The position numbers were made by a program, and so were the translations under genes. Below, piece by piece: positions 1-10,002 of a stretch of 64,000 nucleotides of DNA. Position 1 is the first letter of the stretch, and the number at the start of each line of letters is the position of its first letter. Source of the DNA: Alkalihalobacillus sp. BA299 (GTDB taxonomy: Bacteria > Bacillota > Bacilli > Bacillales > Bacillaceae_F). Below the pieces are notes generated by a model. It ran no database searches and was not told the origin of the DNA. It saw only the letters and a list, made by a program, of their open reading frames with translations. The stretch lies in the NCBI RefSeq assembly GCF_017745675.1, contig NZ_JAFLJM010000003.1:124001-188000 (forward strand), given 5' to 3'.

Positions 1-360
1 ATCAAATGCGATCGATAACCCCTTTTGTCCTGCCGCTAAATTACGTCTGTAAAAAGCATTACTTTCTTCAGCGGTTGAAAATCCAGCATATTGACGAACT
101 GTCCATGGTCGTGCTTTATACATTGCTGGATATGGCCCACGGAAAAACGGCGCAATCCCTGCTACATAATCAAGATGCTTCATTCCTTCCGTATCTGCTT
201 TCGTATAGAGCGGTTTTACATCGATTTTTTCTGTTGTATGAAACATTAATTCTTCTAATGAAGCTCCAGTCGTTTGCTCAGCTTGCTGACGCCAGTTGTC
301 TAAATTAGAGGAAGGTTTTTCTGCTGTATAAGGAATACTCGTGAAATCCGGCTTCGTCAT
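1..360 (-). CDS. mutB: Methylmalonyl-CoA mutase large subunit, N-terminal part (cut by left edge)
   Basis: The visible 120 codons encode the start of the catalytic subunit of adenosylcobalamin-dependent methylmalonyl-CoA mutase, which interconverts methylmalonyl-CoA and succinyl-CoA. The translation begins [17 protein letters not shown] and includes a [10 protein letters not shown] segment typical of the substrate-binding TIM barrel entrance of MutB. The cobalamin domain lies outside the window. The ATG shares one base with the mutA stop codon (TAATG), so the two subunits are translationally coupled. Family assignment rests on this N-terminus and on the partner gene; the rest of the gene cannot be judged here. 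Confidence 0.9.
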   Translation of the reverse strand, partial: MTKPDFTSIPYTAEKPSSNLDNWRQQAEQTTGASLEELMFHTTEKIDVKPLYTKADTEGMKHLDYVAGIAPFFRGPYPAMYKARPWTVRQYAGFSTAEESNAFYRRNLAAGQKGLSIAFD

Positions 361-2459
361 TATTTAACAACTCCTTTCTCGACTTGAAGCTTCCTTAAAA
401 CTTCATAACAGTTAGAACGAATATGAACGAAATCATCAACCCCAGCATTACGATAGTTTGCTTCATCTTCCTCAGCTGGTTTTCCAGCAATCATTACGGT
501 AATCTCTTCGTTTGTTTGTTTGATCGTTTTAATAATTTCTGTGGCTTGCTCTTGGTAGCTTTCGTCTTTCCCACAAATCACAACAACATTTGCTTTTGAA
601 TCGATTGCTGCCTGAGCCGCTTCAGAACTCGTCATATACCCATTATTTCGTATTACTTCAAATCCACCAATTTCAAAGAAACCTGCGGTAAAATCTGCAC
701 GAGCTTTATGACTAGGAATAGGTCCAAGGTTTGCTAAAAACACTTTCACTGTCTCTCCTTGTTCTTTAGCATACGCTTCATTTGCTTGGCGAAGTTCTTC
801 AAATTTTTCTGCCCCTCTACTACGGACGATTGGTTCTATTGTCAATGTACTTTCAGTTCGCCCTAAACCGCTAGCAAGGTCAGCAACCGAAGCACCGTTC
901 ATTGCAAACCGAAGTGCTTGTTCCACAATGTTTGCCTTATTTGTAAACTGAATAGTTGTAGCTGTTAATTTCAATTTCTCAGAGACATATTGTTCAATGT
1001 AATTAGAATCATCTTCTGAAACAACTTCAATTGGTTTTTCAGTTGTATTCGCATACATATTCGTACCGACAAAGATATCTTTCCGTTGTTCTATATTTCT
1101 CAATCGACTTTCTTTCGTAGCAGCCACTTTTTGTTGCGGTATTCCTGCTTTTAGTGCTGCTATAATTCCACCCTTTGCTTCGACCTGTTGGAACAGTGTC
1201 CAAGCTTTCTCCGATAGCTCATTCGTTAATACTTCAATATACCAAGAGCCACCAGCTGGATCGACTGTTTTTCCAATATGAGATTCTTCCTGTAAAATGA
1301 TCGAAATGTTACGGGCAATTCTTCTAGAAAAAGCGGTTGACTTTTGAATCGGCTCATCAAAAGGGCTTACATGGATGCTATTGGCTCCTCCGACTGCTGC
1401 TGCAAATGCCTCAGAAGTGCTTCTTAACATATTCACATAAGGATCATACTTTGTTTTTGTCCATGAGGAAGTTCTAGCATGAATATATAACGTTCCATCA
1501 CTTTCTTCTCCACCGAAAGCGGTAACAATTTTAGACCACAGAACACGTGCCGCACGAATTTTACTCATTTCCATAAAGTAATCTGCCCCAACTGAGAAAA
1601 CGAAACGAATCGATTTCGCTGCATCTTTAATAGAAATCCCACGAGACGTTAGCGCCTGCAAATACTCTACTCCTGTAGCTAATGAAAACGCTAATTCTTC
1701 AACAGCACTACTTCCCCCATTATGGTAAGGTGTTCCTTCAACAAGGACAGTTTGAAGAGAAGGGGCGTTATCCGTTGACCATTTAACGAGATCAGCCATG
1801 CAGTTATAACATTCTTCTAATGAATACTCGATTGTCCCCTTTTCAACCAATTGACCGAGGGGATCCATCCCAATTACACCAGAAAGCTGCGAAGCTTTGA
1901 TATTATTCTTTTGAAGAGCACCTAACACCATTGTGAATATTGGAACGGCATTAGCTCCTGTGTGAATATGAACAGGAATGCTTGCTAAATTAATGTCTTC
2001 AATTGCTGCTTGCATATCTTCTACAGTCGTGACATTTAATCCGGTTTGACCAACTAAGCTTTTGCCCTCTTCAATTCCTATCCCTCTTTTAGTCACCTCA
2101 TCTAAAACGATATTAAGTCCAGTTTGACCACGAGATAAGTCATGTTTTGCGACAAGGTTAAACTGCTTAGGTGTTGCGACTGCAATCTCTTGACTAATTT
2201 CCCATGCTTTTTCTTTCGTAGGAACAGCCCCTGCACCTCTTAAGAATGGACGTTGACCAGGAAGCGAATCAATTAATGATAAACCCTCAGTATCTTTTTG
2301 CTGGTACATTGGTTGTAAGGAGATACCTTCATACGTTTTCGTAACTAGTTTTTTTTCAAAAGAAGCACCTTTTAATGACTTTTCCGTTACTTCACGCCAT
2401 TGTTCGTACGACGGAATCGGAAATTCCCAAAATGGTTCTAACGCTTTTTTATCATCCAT
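360..2459 (-). CDS. mutA: Methylmalonyl-CoA mutase small subunit
   Basis: Small, non-catalytic subunit of the heterodimeric methylmalonyl-CoA mutase, 699 residues from the chosen ATG. It has the mutase barrel followed by a C-terminal flavodoxin-like domain. Where the large subunit carries the cobalamin-binding DxHxxG motif, this protein has SHKARADF, as expected for the B12-free subunit. A GTG 18 bases upstream (2477) is an alternative start, but it lies inside a 30-bp palindrome and has no well-placed Shine-Dalgarno. The ATG at 2459 would be served by AGGGAG at about 2500-2506 if the palindrome folds as a hairpin. Last gene but one of the propionate operon; overlaps mutB by one base. Confidence 0.93.
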   Translation of the reverse strand: MDDKKALEPFWEFPIPSYEQWREVTEKSLKGASFEKKLVTKTYEGISLQPMYQQKDTEGLSLIDSLPGQRPFLRGAGAVPTKEKAWEISQEIAVATPKQFNLVAKHDLSRGQTGLNIVLDEVTKRGIGIEEGKSLVGQTGLNVTTVEDMQAAIEDINLASIPVHIHTGANAVPIFTMVLGALQKNNIKASQLSGVIGMDPLGQLVEKGTIEYSLEECYNCMADLVKWSTDNAPSLQTVLVEGTPYHNGGSSAVEELAFSLATGVEYLQALTSRGISIKDAAKSIRFVFSVGADYFMEMSKIRAARVLWSKIVTAFGGEESDGTLYIHARTSSWTKTKYDPYVNMLRSTSEAFAAAVGGANSIHVSPFDEPIQKSTAFSRRIARNISIILQEESHIGKTVDPAGGSWYIEVLTNELSEKAWTLFQQVEAKGGIIAALKAGIPQQKVAATKESRLRNIEQRKDIFVGTNMYANTTEKPIEVVSEDDSNYIEQYVSEKLKLTATTIQFTNKANIVEQALRFAMNGASVADLASGLGRTESTLTIEPIVRSRGAEKFEELRQANEAYAKEQGETVKVFLANLGPIPSHKARADFTAGFFEIGGFEVIRNNGYMTSSEAAQAAIDSKANVVVICGKDESYQEQATEIIKTIKQTNEEITVMIAGKPAEEDEANYRNAGVDDFVHIRSNCYEVLRKLQVEKGVVK

Positions 2460-2466
2460 AATAGTT

Positions 2467-2496
2467 GCGGTAAGCACTCATATGAATACTTACCGC
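2467..2496 (-). promoter_or_regulatory. 30-bp near-perfect palindrome at the mutA translation start
   Basis: Arms GCGGTAAG and CTTACCGC flank a further matching TCAT/ATGA centre; 13 of 15 base pairs match. It sits between a purine-rich AAGGGAGAGA (2497-2506) and the ATG at 2459, with only 7 bases between the 3' arm and the ATG. It could be a protein operator or an mRNA hairpin bringing the Shine-Dalgarno to the start codon; the sequence alone does not decide. Confidence 0.55.
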
Positions 2497-2718
2497 TCTC
2501 TCCCTTCTTTATAAAATCTTATCAATGATTTACTCCGTCCGACCAAAATCGGCTCTCTCCACTCTTTTTATCTATTTATTAACGAACTTTTACAGGATCC
2601 CTCTCCTACCCCATCTTTATCTTGTTTAACTACGCTAAGACTCCTACTCCACGGCTTTAGAGAAAACAATGAAGTTTAGGTAGGAAATAAGCGCTAGTAC
2701 AACCCGAGGTTCAACTAA

Positions 2719-2751
2719 CACTCAGTGGAAAATGAAGGTATCCACTAAGTG
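2719..2751 (-). other. Hairpin in the pccB-mutA intergenic region
   Basis: Arms CACTCAGTGGA and TCCACTAAGTG pair over 11 bp with one mismatch and an 11-base loop. There is no T-run on either side, so it is not a standard terminator. It may act as a processing or mRNA-stability element in the 302-bp gap between pccB and mutA. No clear sigma-A promoter or further gene was recognised in that gap. Confidence 0.35.
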
Positions 2752-2761
2752 AAGTTTCACT

Positions 2762-4315
2762 TTATAGCGGGATGTTTCCGTGTTTCTTTTTCGGCAGTGA
2801 TTTCTTTTTATTTTTCAACATATCTAAAGCACTAGCTAAGCTCTTTCTTGTATCACGAGGATCGATAACGTCATCGACGATGCCGTTAGCTGCTGCAACA
2901 TATGGATTAGCAAAACGTTCACGGTATTCTTGAATTTTTGCAGCTCTTGTTGCCTCTGGGTTATCACTTTCACGAATTTCTTTTGCGAAAATAATGTTCG
3001 CTGCCCCTTCTGGCCCCATGACCGCGATTTCCGCATTTGGCCAAGCAAATACTAAATCTGCACCAATGGCTTTACTGTTTAAGGCAACATACGCACCACC
3101 AAAGGCTTTACGAAGGATAACAGTAATCTTCGGAACGGTTGCTTCAGAGTAGGCATATAAAATTTTTGCTCCGTGACGAATGATTCCACCATGTTCTTGT
3201 TGTACACCTGGGATAAACCCACTAACATCTTCAAATGTAATGATCGGTATATTAAAGCAATCACAGAAACGAATAAAGCGTGCACATTTATCAGAAGAGT
3301 CAATATCAAGCCCACCAGCCATCATTTTAGGATTATTCGCTACAATCCCTACGGTTTCACCGTTAATACGACCAAATCCATTCACAATATTCTTAGCAAA
3401 TTTCGGCTGCACCTCCATGAACTCACCGTCATCTAGAATTAAGTTAATGACTTTTCGTACATCGTATACTTTCGTTCCATCTACAGGAACCACGTCAAGT
3501 AATTCATCAATACGCTCGTCTAATGGCTTTTTCTCATTTGGCTCTACAACTGGAGGTTTTTGCTCATTATTAGGCGGTAAGTAACTAATTAATTTACGTA
3601 CTTCATTTAATACTTCTTCTTCTGAAGAAGCGGTAAAGTGAGCATTACCACTTACTGAAGAATGGACACGTGCACCACCTAAATCTTCAGCATTAATTTT
3701 GGCACCTGTTACACTTTCGATCACTTTTGGACCCGTTATAAACATTTGACTTGTTTTTTCTACCATGAACACAAAGTCTGTGATTGCTGGCGAGTATACG
3801 GCTCCTCCAGCACATGGTCCCATAATGACTGAAATTTGTGGAATTACCCCTGAGTAAATCGAGTTACGGTAAAAAATATGACCATAACCGTCCAGCGAAA
3901 GCACACCTTCTTGAATACGTGCACCACCTGAGTCATTTAAACCAATGAATGGCGCACCGTTTTCGGCAGCTAAGTCCATGACTTTTGCAATTTTCTGAGC
4001 ATGCATTTCACCTAATGCCCCACCAAATACAGTGAAATCTTGTGCGAAAAGAAAAATCAGGCGCCCATCCACTTTTCCGTAACCAGTCACAACACCCTCA
4101 CCAGGTGCTTCAACCATTCCAAATTCAAGACTACGAGTTTCAGTGAAAGGATTGATCTCTACAAACGTTCCTTCATCCACAAGGAGGTCGATGCGCTCAC
4201 GAGCTGTTAACTTACCTTTGGCGTGTTGAGCATCAATACGATCTTCGCCACCACCAAGCTTGACTTTCTCACGACGATCTTCCATAATTTCAATTTTATC
4301 AAACATGTCCATCAT
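2762..4315 (-). CDS. pccB: Acyl-CoA (propionyl-CoA) carboxylase carboxyltransferase subunit
   Basis: Biotin-dependent carboxyltransferase that moves the carboxyl group from carboxybiotin to propionyl-CoA, giving methylmalonyl-CoA. The 517-residue length is normal for PccB/MmdA/AccD5 proteins. Two crotonase-like halves are visible: the N-half has SGGARIQEGV and GPCAGGAVYSPAITDF, the C-half has RKAFGGAYVALNSK and WPNAEIAVMGPEGAANI. ATG follows GGAGG by 5 bases. Its place between biotin carrier accB and mutA-mutB argues for propionyl-CoA as substrate. Methylmalonyl-CoA decarboxylase alpha is the main alternative, but that would not need the biotin carboxylase encoded in the same operon. Confidence 0.93.
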   Translation of the reverse strand: MMDMFDKIEIMEDRREKVKLGGGEDRIDAQHAKGKLTARERIDLLVDEGTFVEINPFTETRSLEFGMVEAPGEGVVTGYGKVDGRLIFLFAQDFTVFGGALGEMHAQKIAKVMDLAAENGAPFIGLNDSGGARIQEGVLSLDGYGHIFYRNSIYSGVIPQISVIMGPCAGGAVYSPAITDFVFMVEKTSQMFITGPKVIESVTGAKINAEDLGGARVHSSVSGNAHFTASSEEEVLNEVRKLISYLPPNNEQKPPVVEPNEKKPLDERIDELLDVVPVDGTKVYDVRKVINLILDDGEFMEVQPKFAKNIVNGFGRINGETVGIVANNPKMMAGGLDIDSSDKCARFIRFCDCFNIPIITFEDVSGFIPGVQQEHGGIIRHGAKILYAYSEATVPKITVILRKAFGGAYVALNSKAIGADLVFAWPNAEIAVMGPEGAANIIFAKEIRESDNPEATRAAKIQEYRERFANPYVAAANGIVDDVIDPRDTRKSLASALDMLKNKKKSLPKKKHGNIPL

Positions 4316-4353
4316 CTATTCCTCCATTCTGTTCGGTATATATCTTTTGCAAA

Positions 4354-4854
4354 CTAAGCTTGTTTTACGAGGAATAAAGGTTGACCGTACTCTACTAATT
4401 GACCGTTTTCTACTAATACTTCAACAATTTCACCAGTAACCTCTGCTTCTAGCTCATTCATTAATTTCATCGCTTCAACGATACAAACAACACTATCTGT
4501 AGTTACACTATCACCAGCTTTTACATATGGGTCTGCATCTGGTGATGGAGCAGCATAAAACGTTCCTACCATTGGTGATACAATCTTATGAAGATTCGCA
4601 TCATCTACAGCTGGTGTCGCTACTTCTGGTTGTTTTTCTTCCTTCACTGGCGTTTCTGCTACAGGAGCTGGTGCTGGTGCAGCAACTGGCGCTGGAGTTG
4701 GTGCTGGTGCAGATTCTAGTGCTGTTACATATTCTGTTGCACTTCCACGTTTAATCGTAACTTCTTGTTTATTTTCTCCTTTAATCGTAAGTTCTGTAAT
4801 AGATGAGCGATCCACTGCACGGATAAGTTCTTTAAGATCAGTAATTTTTAACAT
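4354..4854 (-). CDS. accB: Biotin carboxyl carrier protein
   Basis: Carries the biotin that shuttles carboxyl groups between biotin carboxylase and the transferase. N-terminal about 45 residues form the conserved [19 protein letters not shown] segment, then an Ala/Pro-rich linker (residues about 47-75), then a biotinyl domain with the EAMKLMN motif; the lysine is residue 130 of 166. The ATG at 4854 is preferred over an in-frame GTG 9 bases upstream, because AAGGAG lies 8 bases before the ATG and would touch the GTG. It lies between the regulator and pccB, so it probably serves propionyl-CoA carboxylase rather than being the only fatty-acid AccB of the cell. Confidence 0.93.
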   Translation of the reverse strand: MLKITDLKELIRAVDRSSITELTIKGENKQEVTIKRGSATEYVTALESAPAPTPAPVAAPAPAPVAETPVKEEKQPEVATPAVDDANLHKIVSPMVGTFYAAPSPDADPYVKAGDSVTTDSVVCIVEAMKLMNELEAEVTGEIVEVLVENGQLVEYGQPLFLVKQA

Positions 4855-4866
4855 GTAAAACACTCC

Positions 4867-5502
4867 TTAAGTTTTGGTTTGATTTTTTAGGAAAAAGCGT
4901 TGATATTCTTGTTTCTCAAGCGCTTCTTTTGTTAAGATCGAATGCATGACAAAGTCTGCATAAATTGTTGCTATTTCTTCTATTGAATATCGTCCATTCG
5001 ATTTATACCATTTGTACGTCCAGTTAATCATTCCAAAAATCCCCATTGATGTAATCGGTACGGGTAGTTCTGGACGAAACTCGCCTTGATCAATTCCTTC
5101 TTGAACGACTTTAAACATCATTTCTTTATAGCGATCGCGTTTATGTTTAATCGATTGGAAATAATCTGCTGATAAATATAAGCTCTCTTGATAAAAAACA
5201 GTAACGTGTGGCCGGTACATATCAAACATCATTACAAACGATCTGACTGTTTCATATAAAATTTCTGCTGGCGTATTGTAGGTTTGATAAGCTTCTTCTG
5301 CTTTATCAAGTACATACGTTATAAACGAATCATGGATCGTATAAAGGAGTTCATCCTTTGATTTAAAATTGTGATAGAAACCACCTTTTGATGTACCACT
5401 TGCTTTTGCAATTTTATCGACCGTTACTGCATGAAATCCATTTTCCTCAAATAAATGAAGAGCTGCTTCAGTAATTCGCTTTTTAGTCGATCGTTGTGTC
5501 AT
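4867..5502 (-). CDS. TetR/AcrR-family transcriptional regulator of the propionate operon
   Basis: 211-residue TetR-type repressor. The first 50 residues form the DNA-binding domain, with the helix-turn-helix around VDKIAKASGTSKGGFYHNFKSK. The remainder is a ligand domain of the kind that commonly binds acyl-CoAs. It is embedded between accC and accB, so it is co-transcribed with the genes it probably controls. The ATG at 5502 has AGAAGG 11 bases upstream; an earlier in-frame GTG would overlap that site. The 18-bp palindrome just downstream of the accC promoter is the natural operator candidate, giving autoregulation. The ligand is inferred, not shown. Confidence 0.88.
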   Translation of the reverse strand: MTQRSTKKRITEAALHLFEENGFHAVTVDKIAKASGTSKGGFYHNFKSKDELLYTIHDSFITYVLDKAEEAYQTYNTPAEILYETVRSFVMMFDMYRPHVTVFYQESLYLSADYFQSIKHKRDRYKEMMFKVVQEGIDQGEFRPELPVPITSMGIFGMINWTYKWYKSNGRYSIEEIATIYADFVMHSILTKEALEKQEYQRFFLKNQTKT

Positions 5503-5550
5503 TTTAAAATTCACCTTCTTCTTCCGGACGGTCGACGTGATCCCGAGCTG

Positions 5551-6891
5551 TTATACTTTGTTCTTCTCTAAAAACTTCGTATTAAAGTTTCCAGAAATGA
5601 AATCTGGATGCTCTAATAGACGAAGGTGGAACGGGATTGTCGTTTCAACACCGTCAATAACGAATTCATTCAGTGCTCGTTTCATTCTTGAAATGGCTTC
5701 CGCGCGGTCTCTACCATGAACAATTAATTTTGCAATCATTGAATCGTAGAATGGTGTAATCGTATATCCTGGGTATACAGCACTATCGACACGAACACCT
5801 AATCCACCTGGAGGTAAGTACATTTCAATCGTTCCTGGTGACGGCATAAAGTTTTTGTCTGGATTTTCGGCATTAATACGGCACTCAATCGACCAACCAT
5901 CGATTTGAATATCCTCTTGTGTAAATGAAAGCTTTTCACCACTCGCAACTAAAATTTGTTCCTTTATTAAGTCTATCCCTGTTACTAATTCAGATACAGG
6001 ATGTTCAACTTGGATACGAGTGTTCATTTCCATGAAGTAGAATTTTTTATGTTTGTCTAATAGGAACTCAACTGTTCCAGCACCACAATAGTTAACAGCA
6101 TGTGCTGCTTTTAACGCAGCTTCACCCATCTTTTGACGAAGCTCTTCATCTAGAGCTGGAGATGGAGCCTCCTCTATTAACTTTTGATGTCGACGCTGAA
6201 TGGAACAATCTCGTTCTCCTAAATGAACAACATTACCAAAGCTATCACCGATAATTTGGATTTCAACGTGGCGTGGTTCTTCCACAAACTTTTCTAAATA
6301 AACACCTGGATTACCGAAAGCGGTTTCAGCTTCTTGCTGAGCCATTGATATTGCCTTTTTCAAATCATCTTCTGTCTGAGCGACACGCATTCCTTTACCG
6401 CCACCACCGGCCGTTGCTTTAACCATAACAGGAAAGCCAATGTCTCTCGCTGTAACTAGTGCATCTTCAACATTTTTGATAATTCCGTCAGTCCCGGGAA
6501 CAATCGGAACACCTGCTGCTTGCATCGTGTCACGAGCTACGGCTTTTGCTCCCATTTTATTGATCGCTTCTGGTGAAGGACCGATAAAAGTAATATTATG
6601 TTCTGCACATTTTTCTGCAAAGTCAGCGTTTTCTGCTAGAAAACCATACCCTGGATGTATGGCATCAGTGCCAGTACTTACAGCAACACTCAAAAGGTTA
6701 ATCATATTTAAATAACTTTTACTAGAAAGGTGCGGCCCAATGCAGTAAGCTTCATCTGCCAAATGGACGTGTAACGCTTCTTTATCTGCTTCAGAAAAAA
6801 CAGCTACTGTCTCAATTCCTAATTCTCGACAAGCACGAATGACACGGACAGCGATCTCTCCACGATTGGCAATTAATACCTTTTTAAACAT
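5551..6891 (-). CDS. accC: Biotin carboxylase subunit
   Basis: ATP-dependent carboxylation of the biotin carried by AccB; first gene of the accC-tetR-accB-pccB-mutA-mutB operon. The ATP-grasp fold shows the glycine-rich loop GGGGKGMR near residue 165 and the catalytic [12 protein letters not shown] segment near residue 288. The 446-residue length is standard. ATG is preceded by AAGGGTGAG. The presence of a TetR regulator and acyl-CoA mutase genes suggests this is a catabolic paralogue of the housekeeping AccC, which in Bacillus normally sits in a separate accBC operon. That cannot be checked in the window. Confidence 0.93.
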   Translation of the reverse strand: MFKKVLIANRGEIAVRVIRACRELGIETVAVFSEADKEALHVHLADEAYCIGPHLSSKSYLNMINLLSVAVSTGTDAIHPGYGFLAENADFAEKCAEHNITFIGPSPEAINKMGAKAVARDTMQAAGVPIVPGTDGIIKNVEDALVTARDIGFPVMVKATAGGGGKGMRVAQTEDDLKKAISMAQQEAETAFGNPGVYLEKFVEEPRHVEIQIIGDSFGNVVHLGERDCSIQRRHQKLIEEAPSPALDEELRQKMGEAALKAAHAVNYCGAGTVEFLLDKHKKFYFMEMNTRIQVEHPVSELVTGIDLIKEQILVASGEKLSFTQEDIQIDGWSIECRINAENPDKNFMPSPGTIEMYLPPGGLGVRVDSAVYPGYTITPFYDSMIAKLIVHGRDRAEAISRMKRALNEFVIDGVETTIPFHLRLLEHPDFISGNFNTKFLEKNKV

Positions 6892-6936
6892 TCTCTCACC
6901 CTTTTTCCGTTTATGTAGATCTCTAATTCGTAATTA

Positions 6937-6954
6937 AGACCGACTAGTCAGTCT
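6937..6954 (-). promoter_or_regulatory. TetR-type operator overlapping the accC transcription start
   Basis: AGACCGACTAGTCAGTCT is an 18-bp palindrome with a single mismatched pair. It begins about 11 bases downstream of the -10 box, so a bound repressor would cover roughly +4 to +21. Size and position fit TetR-family operators, and the operon encodes a TetR protein. Confidence 0.7.
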
Positions 6955-6964
6955 GTATACCTGA

Positions 6965-6993
6965 ATTTTAAGAAAATTACCGAGTTTTGTCAA
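6965..6993 (-). promoter_or_regulatory. Sigma-A promoter of the accC operon
   Basis: TTGACA (6988-6993), 17-base spacer, TAAAAT (6965-6970), reading leftward. A near-consensus vegetative promoter, consistent with an operon kept off by a repressor rather than needing an activator. Confidence 0.8.
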
Positions 6994-7505
6994 GTGTTAT
7001 TAAATACATATTTTTTATTTTACCTTGAAATAGTATAAGCTATTCCTTCATTTTATGAAAAATGGTGATGACAAGTGTAGATAGAAATAGAAAAAAACTT
7101 TCCGAATGGTAGATTTTCTCGGAAAGTTTTCTTGGGTTCAATAAATATTGACCTTATATTTGTTCATCTTTTTGTAATATAGCCAATGTTAACTCAGCAT
7201 CACTTGTCAATTATCTTTAATAATAAATATTTACTTCAATTTTACAAATGTATTTTCCTGTTTTTTTCATAAAGACCGTCAAAATTGAATAAATTTTAAC
7301 TGTAAACCCTTTCACCATTTCCTTAAACAGCTAATACATATATATTACATACGTTTAACATCTAACTCTTGTGGTAATAAAATATATAGCCACTATTTTA
7401 TTGATCACATTTATAGACTATTTCGACATATTATAATAATAATAGATAAAAATATTAGTGAAAAGATCATCAACTAATAAGCTATTAAGGGAAAGGTGAT
7501 GAGAG
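6994..7505. other. AT-rich noncoding region between accC and the arsenic locus
   Basis: About 510 bases with no credible gene on either strand. It contains one strong hairpin at 7094-7130, annotated separately, and otherwise very AT-rich sequence. The part just before 7506 (ATTATAATAATAATAG around 7430) may hold the promoter of the small rightward gene, but no well-spaced -35/-10 pair stands out. Confidence 0.5.
7091..7130 (-). terminator. Strong orphan hairpin terminator
   Basis: Perfect 12-bp stem (AAAACTTTCCGA with TCGGAAAGTTTT) and a 13-base loop. On the minus strand it is followed by a run of T (complement of 7091-7097), the form of an intrinsic terminator. No recognised minus-strand gene lies between it and arsC, so it may end an unannotated small RNA or catch read-through. 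Confidence 0.6.
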
Positions 7506-7682
7506 ATGGGTTATAATCCAATGAAAATGAAGAGGTTGTTAGAAGTCGATAAGTTTCTGCACTGCACCTATCAGGATGTCAAAGAAAAAATAGGTTGTGA
7601 AGATACTGCCTTAGAAATGGTATTTGAAACTTATGTGATGAAAGAAAAAATTCTCCAAAATGCTTATGTTCATTTAACGTAA
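7506..7682 (+). CDS. Small hypothetical protein, 58 residues
   Basis: ATG with GGGAAAGGTGATGAG upstream and a strong terminator 65 bases after the stop, so it looks like a real single-gene unit. The product begins MGYNPMKMKRLLEVDKFL, contains two cysteines (HCTY and IGCED) and is rich in Lys and Glu. No signal peptide or membrane segment is visible. I do not recognise the family; the predicted helices with charged faces would allow a small DNA-binding or regulatory role, but nothing shows it. It is convergent with arsC. Confidence 0.55.
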   Translation: MGYNPMKMKRLLEVDKFLHCTYQDVKEKIGCEDTALEMVFETYVMKEKILQNAYVHLT

Positions 7683-7747
7683 AACATGAGATTAGATATA
7701 ACGAACTTTATCAAGATCAATATTTTATACGGTATAAAAACAGAGTA

Positions 7748-7792
7748 AAGAAGCACCCTACTTCATTCAGTTAGGATGCTTCTTGTTTTTTT
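7748..7792 (+). terminator. Intrinsic terminator of the 58-residue gene, possibly shared with arsC
   Basis: 13-bp stem (AAGAAGCACCCTA with TAGGATGCTTCTT, one mismatch) followed by GTTTTTTT on the plus strand. On the minus strand the hairpin is followed only by TTTAC, so termination of arsC would be weaker. Confidence 0.8.
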
Positions 7793-7796
7793 ATAT

Positions 7797-8216
7797 TTAT
7801 TTTCCTGTTTCTGCAAAATTTTGAATTCGTTCCCCAATTTCATCACGAACTCGTTGGAAAAACGCCCACTTTTCTTCATCTGTTCCTTCCGCTTTCGCTG
7901 GATCATCAAAACCCCAGTGAACTCTTTCTTTATTAGGAGGTGTAGCTGGACATACGTCATTGGCATGACCACAAAGAGTAACAATCATATCCGCTTTATT
8001 TAAAATTTCTGGATCAATTACATCAGACGTTTGCTCTGAAATATCCACGTCGACTTCTTTCATCGCTTTTATCGCATTAGGATTGACACCATGAGCTTCA
8101 ATACCAGCTGAATACACATCCCATTTGTCCCCTAAATATTTTTTTCCAAAACCTTCAGCCATCTGGCTTCTGCAAGAGTTTCCTGTGCATAGAAAATAGA
8201 TAATTGGTTTGCTCAT
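7797..8216 (-). CDS. arsC: Arsenate reductase, thioredoxin-coupled
   Basis: Reduces arsenate to arsenite for export. A 139-residue low-molecular-weight phosphatase fold with the P-loop CTGNSCR starting at Cys10. The two further redox cysteines are Cys82 and Cys89 (LCGHANDVC), exactly the triad of the thioredoxin-dependent ArsC of Bacillus and Staphylococcus. Cytoplasmic. Last gene of arsR-arsB-arsC, 44 bases after arsB, with a clear AAGGAGAT ribosome binding site. Confidence 0.96.
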   Translation of the reverse strand: MSKPIIYFLCTGNSCRSQMAEGFGKKYLGDKWDVYSAGIEAHGVNPNAIKAMKEVDVDISEQTSDVIDPEILNKADMIVTLCGHANDVCPATPPNKERVHWGFDDPAKAEGTDEEKWAFFQRVRDEIGERIQNFAETGK

Positions 8217-8260
8217 TTTTAAAATCTCCTTTTGCCTCTATTTTAAATTTAATTTATAAC

Positions 8261-9592
8261 TTAACCTATAAAAAATAACCATAGGTACAAGCCTAGTAGT
8301 GTGATAAATAATGTAGGTATTGTAATGACAATTCCAACTTTAAAATAATATCCCCAGCTAATTTTCACTCCTTTTGTTGCTAGAACGTGAAGCCATAATA
8401 AGGTTGCTAGTGAACCAATTGGAGTAATCTTTGGCCCAAGATCTGAACCTATTACATTTGCATAAATAAGTGCTTCTCTTAATACTCCTGTCGCTTGTGT
8501 ATCAGCAATCGCTAAAGCATTGATCATTACGGTTGGCATATTATTCATAAACGATGAAAGGATAGCAGCAATAAATCCCATCGACATAGTTGCTGCAAAC
8601 AAACCTTGATCCGCTGTGGCATCTAATACTTGAGCTAATACATCTGTTAAGCCAACATTTCGCAAGCTATAAACGACGACGTACATTCCAATTGAGAACA
8701 CAACAATCGTCCACGGTGCCCCTTTCATAACTGAAGTGGTATTTACAGCTGGACTCCTTCTAGCCATTAGTAAGAAGAAAATCGCAATAACACCAGCAAT
8801 AAATGAAACTGGGAAGTGCTCCACTTCTCCTGAAACAGGATTGGTCCATGAAATAAATTCACTTACAAAGTATCCAACAAGAAGCAGGCCTAATACGAAC
8901 CATGATAACCTAAACATTTTAATATCTTTAATGGCTTCATGGGGTACCTTCAATTGATCCATGTCATACTGCTTAGGAATATCTTTTCTGAAATAAAAGT
9001 ATAGGACAATAATGCTTGCTACGAGTGAAAAGATATTCGGTACAATCATACGAGACGCATATTCTACAAAACCAATACCAAAAAAGTCAGCTGAAACAAT
9101 ATTCACAAGGTTACTTACAATTAAAGGTAAGCTGGTGGAGTCAGCTATAAATCCACTAGCCATGATAAATGGTAAGATCATCGCTTCTTTAAAATTCAAT
9201 GCCCGCACCATCGCTAACACAATTGGTGTTAAAATAAGAGCTGCTCCATCATTGGCAAAAAGTGCAGCAACTAGTGAACCTAGTAAAGCTACATAAACAA
9301 ACATACGGACGCCATTACCACCTGCAAATCTCGCCATGTGTAGCGCAGACCATTCAAAAAAGCCAATTTCATCAAGTATGAGTGAGATAATAATAATGGC
9401 GATAAATGTTAATGTCGCATTCCAAACGATCCCCGTTACGGTCAATACGTCTCCAAAATCAACGACACCGACAAGTAATGCTAACACAGCTCCAATCGAA
9501 GCCGACCAGCCAATCGATAACCCTTTTGGTTGCCAAATGACAAGTGTTAGCGTAAGTAAAAAAATCACAGTTGCAAAAATAATAGGTGTCAC
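8261..9592 (-). CDS. arsB: Arsenite efflux permease ArsB
   Basis: Inner-membrane arsenite/H+ antiporter of the ArsB/NhaD superfamily, 443 residues, with about 11-12 hydrophobic segments along its length. GTG start at 9592 with GGAGAG 8 bases upstream. It lies 15 bases after arsR and before arsC. With the divergent arsA it can form an ATP-driven ArsAB pump or work alone on the proton motive force. Confidence 0.95.
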   Translation of the reverse strand: MTPIIFATVIFLLTLTLVIWQPKGLSIGWSASIGAVLALLVGVVDFGDVLTVTGIVWNATLTFIAIIIISLILDEIGFFEWSALHMARFAGGNGVRMFVYVALLGSLVAALFANDGAALILTPIVLAMVRALNFKEAMILPFIMASGFIADSTSLPLIVSNLVNIVSADFFGIGFVEYASRMIVPNIFSLVASIIVLYFYFRKDIPKQYDMDQLKVPHEAIKDIKMFRLSWFVLGLLLVGYFVSEFISWTNPVSGEVEHFPVSFIAGVIAIFFLLMARRSPAVNTTSVMKGAPWTIVVFSIGMYVVVYSLRNVGLTDVLAQVLDATADQGLFAATMSMGFIAAILSSFMNNMPTVMINALAIADTQATGVLREALIYANVIGSDLGPKITPIGSLATLLWLHVLATKGVKISWGYYFKVGIVITIPTLFITLLGLYLWLFFIG

Positions 9593-9607
9593 GTTTTCTT
9601 CTCTCCT

Positions 9608-9961
9608 TTAATCACATTGAATAATTCGTAAACCACACGCTTCCAATTGATCTAATTTTTCTCTTTGTGATGGAACGTGTTTCAATAAGCTTTCGATGAT
9701 TGAATAATAAAGGTTAGTCTTATCTAATGAATAGAAAATCCATTGTCCTTTTCTTCGTTCTTTTACTAACCCTGCATCCCTTAGTTTGCGTATATGTTGA
9801 CTAATTGATGGTTGACTCATCTCAAAGATTTCTACCATTTCACAAACACAACATTCACTTTCAAACAAAAGTGCAATCATCGTAAGTCTTGTTTTATCCC
9901 CTAGAAGCTTTAATACATTAGCTAGCTTATCAACTTCGATACCTTGAGAAATATTACTCAT
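9608..9961 (-). CDS. arsR: ArsR-family arsenite-responsive repressor
   Basis: 117-residue winged-helix repressor. The metalloid site is the ECCVCEM segment (Cys37, Cys38, Cys40) at the start of the helix preceding the recognition region, followed by MSQPSISQHIRKLRDAGLV. The ATG at 9961 is chosen because GGGGGGACC precedes it; the longer reading frame upstream encodes an unlikely Phe-rich extension. It is divergent from arsD, so one operator region can control both arms of the locus. Confidence 0.94.
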   Translation of the reverse strand: MSNISQGIEVDKLANVLKLLGDKTRLTMIALLFESECCVCEMVEIFEMSQPSISQHIRKLRDAGLVKERRKGQWIFYSLDKTNLYYSIIESLLKHVPSQREKLDQLEACGLRIIQCD

Positions 9962-10002
9962 GAACGGTCCCCCCTTTAAATCACCTACATAGCAATAAAA
10001 AA

